From Viscum album (Eukaryota > Streptophyta > Magnoliopsida > Santalales > Viscaceae): a DNA stretch of 64,000 nt. Within the stretch, counting starts at the first letter, position 1. Each line of letters starts with the position of its first letter. Both the position numbers and the translations under genes were made by a program. Location: the NCBI GenBank assembly GCA_963277665.1, contig OY728123.1, positions 633,762,915 to 633,826,914 on the forward strand, in the 5' to 3' direction. Below, piece after piece: positions 1 to 8,110 of this stretch. The notes under the pieces were generated by a model, which worked only from the letters and a program-made list of their open reading frames with translations, did no database searches and was not told where the DNA came from.

Positions 1-29
1 ACTTTTCCCACACTTTTTAGAATTTTTTA

Positions 30-250
30 CTACATTCCATGAAGTCCATCCCCGCGTACGCATTACCCTCAAACCGTGTGTTGACCAGTCAATGGGTGTG
101 TGCCATGTTGAATCTGTGTCCCTACCGTGTGATATAAATGAGTACATGTCGTGTCTCCCATACTACACATCATGTAGTCCCTCCCTGCGTACGCGTTACC
201 CTCAAACCATGTGTTGACCAGTCAACGACCGTGTTCCGTGTTGAATGTCG
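30..250 (+). repeat. 133-bp tandem duplication in E1 U3
   Basis: The run beginning near 38 and the run beginning near 171 repeat the same text, with ACCCTCAAACC at 65 and again at 198. The same 133-bp spacing occurs in the 3' LTR (8249 and 8382), so the duplication predates insertion. Each unit carries one copy of a 15-bp near-palindrome of the form CTACAYGCCRTGTAG (30-44 and 163-177). The block sits directly upstream of the TATA box, where an LTR enhancer would lie. The enhancer role is inference. Confidence 0.8.
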
Positions 251-338
251 TGTTGGAAGCCGCGTGGCGACCGTGTGAAATCGCCAAGTACACACCGTGT
301 ACTAGAAATTAAATTCCTTGTACTTTAGTTTTTCACGC

Positions 339-347
339 CTATAAAAG
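339..347 (+). promoter_or_regulatory. E1 LTR TATA box
   Basis: CTATAAAAG is followed after about 15 bases by a C/T-rich run, as in plant LTR core promoters. The matching site in the 3' LTR is at 8523-8531. Transcription would start around 370, leaving more than 2.3 kb of R-U5 inside the LTR, an unusually long untranslated leader. Confidence 0.65.
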
Positions 348-1879
348 TAAGGGGCCTCTCCTCCTTTTCAAATCACTCCCCTCCTCCCCATTCTATCGAG
401 CAGAGCTCTCCCGAGAGGGACTCTAAAGCTCCCTTCTTCCATTACTTCTTCATCCGAGCTCCGATTTGCGATCCGTCAGTGGCCACGTGATCGTAATGAC
501 GAGAAAGAACATCTGAGCTTGGATCTTTTTTCTTCCCTTCGGCCTTTCCTTCCCAGCTTCCACTCGAAGATATTTTTCCCGTTTGTGACAAAAGCGATAG
601 ACGCTGACGAACGTCTTCTAAAGAAGACCCGGGGGAGTGTTGTGATCAGAACCTATGGAGGTATTTATCTTACCTTCGTCTCTATAAATTGTGCATCATG
701 TGGGGTGGGCTCCCCGTTGTTTATGTGAAACACTTTTAAACCGGTTTAATAAAGATAATAACCGGCTTAAAGAATGGGGATGGAGAAGTTATTATGTTTA
801 TCTTTATTTATCCTATTATTATGTTGTGAATTGAATAGTCTTATGACAACTAATAATCACGGTCGTTTGGGGCCTTAGCTTGTGTAATATAATAATTCCC
901 TATCTTTCTAGACAGTTTATGGATGGAAACATTGTGTAATGTGGAAATTGGTTAATCACATAAAGTTGGATGATTAAATAAATAACCGGAACCCTTGTGT
1001 GATCACCCCGGTTGAAAAAAAACTGAAATAATAAACATGTGGGTGCTGGTTAGGGTTTATTTAAGTTAAGGGGGTGTTTTGGGGATTTTTGTGGATTGGG
1101 TGAGCAGTGGGGTTGCGGTTGGCTTGGTTGTGGGTTGGTGTGAATGCTATGTTGGTGATGGGCAGTGGGGCTGCGATAAATGGTATCAAGGGATGATGAT
1201 GTATGTGTTTCGGTATGTTTGTGGTTATGGTGGTTGGATTTGGGGTTGCCGTGATGGGTTTTAATGTGAACGAACTATGTCTTGTGAATAATAAATAAAA
1301 GTGGAAGAGTTAATGAATGGTGGGGCATGATAATGGAATGAGAATAATAATCAATGGGGATGGTTAGTTAATAATAAGGGGCTTGTTTATTTTGTTATGT
1401 TTTCCTAACTTGATTTTTGGATGGAAGGGAAATATTTTACGAACGATTGATATGGTTAGTGGTTGATAATTGCCTAGTAGTTAAGGATCTAATGAACTAA
1501 TTCTATTGAAACATGAAAACCTAAATGGGGTTGGGGTTGTTTGTTGTATGCATGCTTTGACATAGCAGTGCTGAGGCACGTGCTCATTTTCTCTGTTTAG
1601 AAGCCATATGTTCGGCTATGTGTTTGGTATACATATATATATCTGTATCTTTGTGTTTTTTCGCACCCCACCCATGTTGGGCACTTAGTGAACAATACTC
1701 CAATTTCATGGGAGAGGGTGTTTTCCACTTAGTTACTAGCTCTTTCATGCCCCTTCTTCCATAGGATGTGATGGATTGAGGCGACCTTACACCTATGACT
1801 CTTCAGGAAGGTTTCCATTGGGGTGGTATTAGCCCAAGACTCATCGGGCAGTTTACTTTTTCCCAAGAATCTTCGGGAT

Positions 1880-2052
1880 GAGGCCCATGTTTGTGCGGGT
1901 GAGATATGTGGTTGTGAGGCCCAGGTGTGTGTGGGTGAGATATGTGGTTGTGAGTCCCAGGTGTGTACGAGAAGGATATGTGGTTGTGAGGACCAGGTGT
2001 GTGCGGGCGGGATATGTGGTTTTGAGGCCCAGGCGTGTCCGGGCGGGAAGAG
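1880..2052 (+). repeat. 36-bp minisatellite, about 4.75 units, in E1 5' LTR
   Basis: Units start at 1880, 1916, 1952, 1988 and 2024. Each contains a GAGGCCCAGGTGTGTGCGGG-like half followed by GGATATGTGGTTGT. Because 36 is divisible by three, the array reads as a 12-residue cysteine-rich repeat in one frame, an artefact that gives a 91-codon open frame. The 3' LTR has only about 2.75 units. Confidence 0.9.
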
Positions 2053-2716
2053 TGTGGTAGTGTTAGGAGATTTTCCATTAGGAAGTTCAGCTAACTAGTA
2101 AGGGAAATTGGTGCGGGGTACCAAATAATCTCATTCTTATATACTACTACCTGTTGTTGTTTTTTTGGTGGGAATGAATGGTGAGGTTAGGTGGATATAA
2201 TTACTTCATAGGTTTCGGATTCTTCTGTTGTTCTCACGGGACATTAGGATGTCTCCCCACTTGTGCATGAGAGCTTTAGGTTTCCCTACTGATCATACTT
2301 TTATGATCACACTATGTTTACTTTTTAGGTATCCAGGAGGACTACCAGTGCCGTTCGGGGCCCTACTAGTTGGGAAAGTTGGAGTTGTTGTAGTTTGATG
2401 TACTCTTGTTTCTTTTGGTATTGTACTTTTGAGCTTTCTTTTACTTGTACTTTGTTTCTGAACTATTTAAACATTTATGTTGGATTGGTTTTAGTAAATG
2501 TACTTGTTCCTTTTTCTTTTGGTGTTTGACTCATCCTATTTCCTGATCTTAAATTAAAAAAAGTGTGTAATGCCTCCCATATTTGTAAAATCTCATACCC
2601 TTGGTGCTAGTCGCCACTACGGGGCCTACTGGTGGCAGGACTCGGGTGTCATTATCTCCCATTCACCATTTCTTGCTCAAGAGGGGAATCTTTGGTGGGA
2701 GGGGATCGTGATAGAA

Positions 2717-2728
2717 TGGTATCAGAGG
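2717..2728 (+). other. E1 primer-binding site (initiator Met tRNA type)
   Basis: TGGTATCAGAGG lies three bases after the LTR end. It matches the TGGTATCAGAGC complement of the plant initiator-Met tRNA 3' end in 11 of 12 positions. From here to about 3190 is untranslated leader in which I see no feature. Confidence 0.9.
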
Positions 2729-3189
2729 CTGATGTTTGAGAGATAGGATGGATCCTGGAGTTAGGCACATGAGGATTGCATGGGATGGTAGGGCAACAGT
2801 GTTGGATGATCTTGGTGCATGACAGAGGCAAGGGAAAACCGACTAGGACCCGGGATTTTAGGGCCCACTGTGATCCGATTCAAGGAATCTGAGCCTACCG
2901 AACGACCAAGTGAGACTACATTAATTGAAGGGTATAGACTCTAGGGAAGGTACATGCATCATCATGATTGATTTTTACTTGATTTTGGTGTTCTGGGAAA
3001 GAAATTAAATAAAAGGATAAAATGAAACCATGAAAAATTTCCTTACTACTTGGGCTTAGGAAATATTTGTTTACCGTACAGCTATGGAACATGGACGTCG
3101 TACCCGGTTGTCTTAGACAACCGAGGCCCAGCAGATTCATGCGGTCAATCAGTTGAGGATTGACTGAGAGGAGGAAGATAACCAGTGAT

Positions 3190-4140
3190 AGAAGACACTC
3201 TGTTCTTTCCAGCGAGAAACCCTCAAGAAGTATGAGGGTAGTACTTCGGATATGGAGATAGAGGGGTCTATTGAGGAGCTAGGGATCACTTTTACTTTCA
3301 TTCGTGCACTGAGGGGTTACTGGGTTCCCCTAGAAGTCAGTCAGCTAGGAGGTGCGGCACGTCCGTGGTGGGGACTCTACCTCGAAGAGAGGATAGAGAC
3401 AAAGGTTCTGTGGGATGACTTTGAGAAGAAATTCTGAGAGAAATTCCTTTCTTTCATGATCAAGGAAGAGAAGCAACAGGAGTTACTCTCCCATCAGTAG
3501 GGGAGAATGTCAGTATTAGAGTTGTGGATCAAGTTCAAGGATCTCATATGCTTTCCTATAGATCTCTTTCGAGATGAGGAGTCTCGGGGAGACATTTGGA
3601 GGAGGCGCTTCGTCCTTCGCTCCAGTATGTTGTCACCCCCTTTCACTCTTCCAACGTACATGGAAATATAGAAGAAGGAAGAGGTTTTAGAGAGGATACA
3701 CTCATTGGGAGGTGCACTATGAGAGGGGATCCAGCTGGGTTTGTCGAAGGGGAAGGCAGTCAGCAGCAGGTTTCCTGCAAACGGACCTTCCAGAGTCAGG
3801 CCAGTAGAGAGAAGGCCACAACAGTTCTAGTTCCGATATTCAGGTCCTCGCCCCTTTTTCATGATCCCAGGACTGAAGTGTTTCTCTTGTGGATGTTTTG
3901 GGCACATTTAGAGTCAGTGACCAACCCAATATCAGTACAGTGGAGGTGGGAAGGTTTAGTGCCTGCCTCAGCAGCACTAGATGTCAGTGAGGCCCTTCCA
4001 GCAGTAGCAGTACCCTGCTCCTCCGAGGGAAGACTTTGTAGGAGGAGGCCGACCTTAGGGTTCTCCTCAGGCACCTCGAACAGGACATGGTCGGGGAGGT
4101 GGTCGACATCAGAGAGGCAGAGGAGTTGGGCGTGGACAGT
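3190..4140 (+). pseudogene. gag: E1 gag (capsid/nucleocapsid), broken
   Basis: Gag forms the particle that packages element RNA. A retrotransposon-gag capsid region is readable at about 3250-3600, including ARPWW and WDDFEKKF near 3356-3436, followed by a stop and then a continuing homologous stretch with EEKQQELLSHQ and GRMSV. A CCHC zinc knuckle is at 3879-3920: Cys, Cys and His keep the right spacing, but the codon for the fourth Cys is TGA and a TAG sits at 3909. An Arg/Gly-rich stretch (about 4080-4140) leads into protease. The reading crosses several stops and at least one frame change. The long open frame at 3596-4321 is mostly the wrong frame. Confidence 0.85.
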
Positions 4141-4706
4141 TGCATGCAGCAGAGTTGACAGCTCCGGCAGGACCAGAGGTGGTGCGAGGCACGATTTGTT
4201 TGTTCAGCACTCTCATTTCTTCTTTGTTCGATTCAGGATCTTCACACTCCTCTGTTGCACCCAGTATAGCCCATGTTTTGGGTCTAGACGTAGAGAGAAT
4301 TTTCGTACCCCTGGTGCTTAGTACACCGGTTGGAAGCCAGACCAGCGTATCTTGTGTTTTCTGGGGATGTGCGCTGATGTTGGGACCACATCGATCTAGT
4401 GGGGACCTTCTTTTTCTACAGATGCAGCCATACGATGTCATCCTAGGCATCGACTGGTTGTTTTCTGTTATTTTCATTATCGACTACTTCAGACGAAGGG
4501 TCGTGTTCTCTGACATGGATGGGAAACGTGTATATTTTGTTGGCGAGAGGAGCTATCAGGTGGTAATCCGGCATGTGAAGCCTCTCATTTCCTTGTTAGG
4601 TGGGTTATCAATGGTTTCCACTAATACAGAGATGATGGACATCCCAGAGGTTGTTGGAGAGTTTCTAAATTTTTTTCCCGAGGAGGTTGTGACTCTACCC
4701 CCATGA
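4140..4706 (+). pseudogene. E1 aspartic protease region
   Basis: This is a retropepsin-like protease that would cut the Gag-Pol polyprotein. It contains VVRGTI, then the active triad DSG in LFDSGSSHS (Asp codon 4230-4232), then PYDVILGIDWL about 70 residues later, which is the conserved C-terminal part. The frame is open from before 4140 to a stop at 4704-4706, making it one of the longest intact stretches of E1. The catalytic triad is kept. It continues in register with the RT region downstream, with a stop between. Confidence 0.88.
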
Positions 4707-5589
4707 CGTGACGTTGAGTTTAGGATAGACTTATAGCCTGGTGCCTGTCCGATTTCGATGGTCCCTTATCATATGGCTCATTCGGAGTTGCGGGAGTTGC
4801 AGATTCCGATTGACGATCTGATGGAGACGGGTTTTGTTCGACCCAGCGTGTCATGATGGGGTGCTCCAGTTTTGTTTGTAAATAAGGCATATAGTGGTCT
4901 CAGGTTATGCATATACTACCGAAGGTTGAATCAGGTGACATTCAAGAACTGTTACCCCCTTCCAAGGATAGATGGTCTTTTCGACCAGATGGGGGAGCAT
5001 GTTGGTTTTCTAAGATCGATCTACGATCAGGATATCATCAGCTGAGGGTAAAGGAAAATTACATCTCGAAGATGTCTTTCAGGTGCAGGTATGTGACCTT
5101 CGATTTTGTAGTGATTCCGTTTGGAGTTATGAATCCACCAGCTGTGTTCATGGGTCTTATGAAACTTGTATTCGAAGAGTTTCTTGATAGGTTCGTCATT
5201 GTGTTTATTAATGACATCCCGATCTACTCAATATCCGAAGAGGAGCACGGTGAGCATCTCAGGGAAGTCTTGTAAGTCCTTAGACACCACCATCTTTATG
5301 GGAAATTGTCAAAGTGTATGTTTTTACACAAGAACTACACTTCCATGGGAACGTAGTGTCTCGGCATGGAGTGTCAATGGACCCGTCGAAGGTGGAGGAA
5401 TTTGTTTCTTGGGTGACACCCAAGAGCGTGGTAGAATTTTTTAGTTTCCTGGGGTTGGAAAGTTATTATCAGAGGTTTGTTTCGGACCTCTCTCGAGCTG
5501 CTTCCCCATTGATAGCTTTGACAAAGAAGAACCAGTTCTTCTTATGGAGTGAGCAGTGCCAGAAAGCATTCAACTACCAGAAATAGAAG
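4707..5589 (+). pseudogene. E1 reverse transcriptase and connection, broken
   Basis: Ty3-type RT blocks are readable in order: the fingers with a stop before WGAPVLFV near 4857, [20 protein letters not shown] near 4912-4970, [12 protein letters not shown] (about 5010-5046) in a shifted frame, and the catalytic loop. The loop reads FINDI rather than FIDDI because the first Asp codon (5210-5212) is AAT, so the copy would be catalytically dead. The connection region follows with a frame change (SVSMDPSKVEEF, then FLGLESYYQRFV) and ends with a stop near 5584. Confidence 0.92.
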
Positions 5590-6118
5590 TTGATTATTGC
5601 TCTAGTACTCAGGTTGCTAGAGGAAGGGATATTATATAAGGTGTTTTGTGATGCTTCTGGCCTTGGTTTGGGGAGTGTACTAATGCAGAAGAAGGGTGTG
5701 ATTTGTTGTGGGTCTAGGAAGTTGCACCCTCACGATCATAACTATGACAACCTTGACCTAGATCTTGAAGCAGTAGTGTTCGCACTAAAATTGTGACGAC
5801 GTTACCTCTTTGGGGAGCGCTTGGTGGTCTTCTCAGATCACAAAAGCTTATGTTATATATTCTCCCAGTGTTACCTGAACATACGGCAGCAGAGATGGGT
5901 CAAGTTTCTCCAAGACTATGACTTTGAGATATCATACACTAAAGGCAAGGGTAACATATTGGTTGATTCCATGAGAAGGAAGTCACATAAGGAAGTGTTT
6001 TGGGAATCCAATGATGCTTGTAGAGCGATGGGAGAGTTTGCTACCATGCACTTGGATGGAAGGGTGGAGGGTGCTAGAGGTTGTTTTCTTCAGATGACAG
6101 TGTTTTCCTCCTTGTTGC
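5590..6118 (+). pseudogene. E1 RNase H region, broken
   Basis: RNase H removes the RNA strand during reverse transcription. VFCDASGLGLGSVLMQKKG places the first catalytic Asp at 5650-5652. It is followed by HPHDHNYDNLDLDLEAVVFALKL, a stop at the usual RRYL position, FSDHKSLCYIFSQ (about 5830-5870), and the closing QRRW-like segment with YTKGKGN and DSM (the usual ADSLSRR motif altered). One in-frame stop (5794-5796) splits it; otherwise it stays in one frame to 6123. Confidence 0.9.
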
Positions 6119-7083
6119 AGTAGGTGGAAGAGTCTCAGTGGGGAGACTCTGAGGAAGAAGTAATGCGGGATCATATCGATCAGGGAAACTCTCCAGAAGG
6201 ATGTTTAGAAGACATCCGACATCAGATGGTTTTTCATGGAAGGATGACTGTTCCAGAGGTGATGCGTGAGGGAGTTCTCCATGATTTCTATAGCTCAGCC
6301 TTGGCCGTACATCCATGGGTTTCCATAATGTACCGCGGCCTGAGGGAATAGTTTTGGTGGCCCGAGCTGAAACGGGAATTGGTGGAGTTTGTGACTAAGT
6401 GCCTAGTGTGTCTGTAAGTGAAGGCTGAACACCGTGTTCCCAGTGGTTTGTTTCATACTTTAGATGTCCTAGAGTGGAAATGGGATGACGTCTCAATGGA
6501 CGTCGTCACAGGACTTCCCAGAGCTCAGGGGGGTTATGATGATATCTGGGTAGTGGTGGATCAATTGATGAAATCAGCTCACTTATTAGCAATTAAGGAG
6601 TCAGGCCTGGTGAGTACCTTAGCACAAAGGTACATAGATGAGGTGGTGCATTTTAATGGAGTTCTGAAGACTATCATCTCAGATCGGGATACATGGATTA
6701 CCTCACGAGTCTGGAGGGGATTATAGCATGATTTTGGCACCCAGCTATGCCTTAGCACTGCTTTCCACCCCCAGACCGATGGGCAGATAGAACAGACTAT
6801 CCAGACGTTGGAGGACAAGCTGCGTGAATGTGTTCTGGATTTTGGAGGTTCATGGGTATGAAACATGCCTTTAGTATAGTTTTCCTACAACAATAGCATC
6901 CTCTCTACTATTGTAATTTCACCGTTTGAGGCATTGTATGGAAGATCATGTCATTCACCCATTTTCTGGGAAGAGTTTGGTGAGACAGGTGCTCTTGGGC
7001 CAGAGGTAGTACAGAGCACCACAGAGAAAGTCTAGATTGTGCGTGAGAGGATGAAAGAGGCTCAGGACCGATAGAAGTCTTAT
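6118..7083 (+). pseudogene. E1 integrase (zinc finger and DDE core), broken
   Basis: Integrase joins the cDNA copy to host DNA. An HHCC zinc-binding region covers about 6312-6420 (HPW, then a stop before FWWPELKRELVEF, then CLVC). The catalytic core follows: WKWDDVSMDVVTGLP near 6475-6520, ISDRD near 6676-6690, a stop at 6724, then HPQTDGQIEQT near 6770-6800 with the Glu codon at 6790-6792. All three catalytic acidic positions are therefore present, although stops interrupt the frame, including one likely CAG-to-TAG change before FWWP. Confidence 0.92.
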
Positions 7084-7530
7084 GTTAATCGTCAGAGGAG
7101 GCCATTTGAGTTCGAGTTGGGAGATCATGTGTTCTTGAAGGTTTCCCCTCGACGGGGGAAGCGGTGGTTTGGGAAAGGGAGTAAGCTCTCCCCTTGGTTC
7201 ATTGGACCTTTCGAGGTGATGAGGCTAGTCGACGAGGTGGCATATCATCTAGCCCTGCCACCTCAGTTGGAGAAGGTTCATGACGTCTTCCACATATCCC
7301 AGCTTTGTCAGTACTTACATGATTACTCTCACGTTATCGACTGGGGAGAGTTAGATATGGGAGACGACGAGACCAGCTAGGAACGACCAGTCAGAATCAA
7401 GGATCGTAAAGAGAAGGTGCTCCATGGATGAACCATCGCCAAGGTTCATGTTTTTTGGAGGCATGTCGGTCACAGGGAGAGCACATGGGAGCGGGAGGCT
7501 CAGATAAACGCTCAGTACCCGAAGTTGTAT
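7084..7530 (+). pseudogene. E1 integrase C-terminus and chromodomain-like tail
   Basis: GDHVFLKVSP, then SPWFIGPFEV and VHDVFHISQL (7117-7310), form the GPY/F module of chromovirus integrases. After the stop at 7378-7380 the reading resumes with a segment ending in ESTWEREAQ-like text and a YPKLY-like end (to about 7530). That is the weak chromodomain of Tekay/Del-type elements, which can steer integration to heterochromatin (family knowledge). A stop and a frame change separate the two modules. Confidence 0.8.
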
Positions 7531-7683
7531 TGACTTCTGTTTTGATTTGTTTTTCTGAGCTTTGTTTGATGTTATACTCTATACCTATGATATATGGAAT
7601 TATTGGCTTGTCGATTGTGAGACTTTTGGATTTCTTGTTCTCTGGAAGTGTGTAGCATGTTTGGATGTGTGGGGAAAAGGAAA

Positions 7684-7988
7684 AACCTGATCCTTAATTG
7701 AGATGCATTAATGCAGATGCAATTGATCTCGTGCGGACGAGTCAGTGCTTCCTAAAGTAGATAATATCTCGATATAGGAGAAGGAATTTACCCAAACCAC
7801 GTGTTCGGGTAGTGTGTTGGTTGTACGGTGTTGGACGTAGTGCTAGATGAAAAATACTAATGTATAAAAGTGGGAAGACCCAATTCTAAATCGAGACACA
7901 TTAATGAGGATGAGATTAAACCCCTACCGGCGAGTCAGTGCCACCTAAAGCGGATAATATCTCGACATAAGAGAAGGAATTCGTAACA
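7684..7988 (+). repeat. Duplicated ~110-bp block in E1 3' untranslated region
   Basis: Two related blocks, 7684-7794 and 7877-7988, are 193 bases apart. They share CATTAATG (7706 and 7899), a GACGAGTCAGTG/GGCGAGTCAGTG segment, GATAATATCTCGA and GAGAAGGAATT. They lie between the chromodomain and the polypurine region, where the element should have no coding sequence. Function unknown. Confidence 0.8.
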
Positions 7989-8091
7989 CATATGATTAGG
8001 GATGTTGGATGGGTTCCTGTTATAACGAGAGCCCTAAGAGGTAACTTACTGGGTTCCTATAGGTTGGATTTTGAATTCTCGGGGACGAGAA

Positions 8092-8110
8092 TGTTTTAAG
8101 AGGTGTCTAA
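8092..8110 (+). other. E1 polypurine-tract region, degraded
   Basis: Just before the 3' LTR, GGGGACGAGAATG (from about 8082) and TTTTAAGAGGTGTCTAA occupy the position where related elements carry a purine-rich plus-strand primer. The tract itself is interrupted by T and C. It is called by position more than by sequence. Confidence 0.5.

Larger units (their letters stand above)
1..2713 (+). repeat. E1 5' LTR (left edge cut off)
   Basis: Position 1 aligns to 8185 in the 3' LTR, and the alignment continues to the end at 2713 (CGTGATA against CGTGACA at 10820), so the terminal CA has become TA. The LTR holds a TATA-type promoter near 340, a 133-bp tandem duplication upstream of it, and a 36-bp minisatellite near 1.9-2.05 kb. 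Open frames at 519-728, 1079-1264 and 1823-2098 are not credible genes. The last is only the 36-bp array read in frame. Confidence 0.93.

Noticed and set aside
1823..2098. 91-codon cysteine-rich open frame with 12-residue repeats
   Set aside because: It is the 36-bp minisatellite read in frame. Unit number differs between the two LTRs and overlapping frames on both strands are also open.
7700..7960. Possible hammerhead ribozyme near the GACGAGTCAGTG text
   Set aside because: The invariant CTGATGA and GAAA core elements with pairing stems are not present in the right order on either strand.
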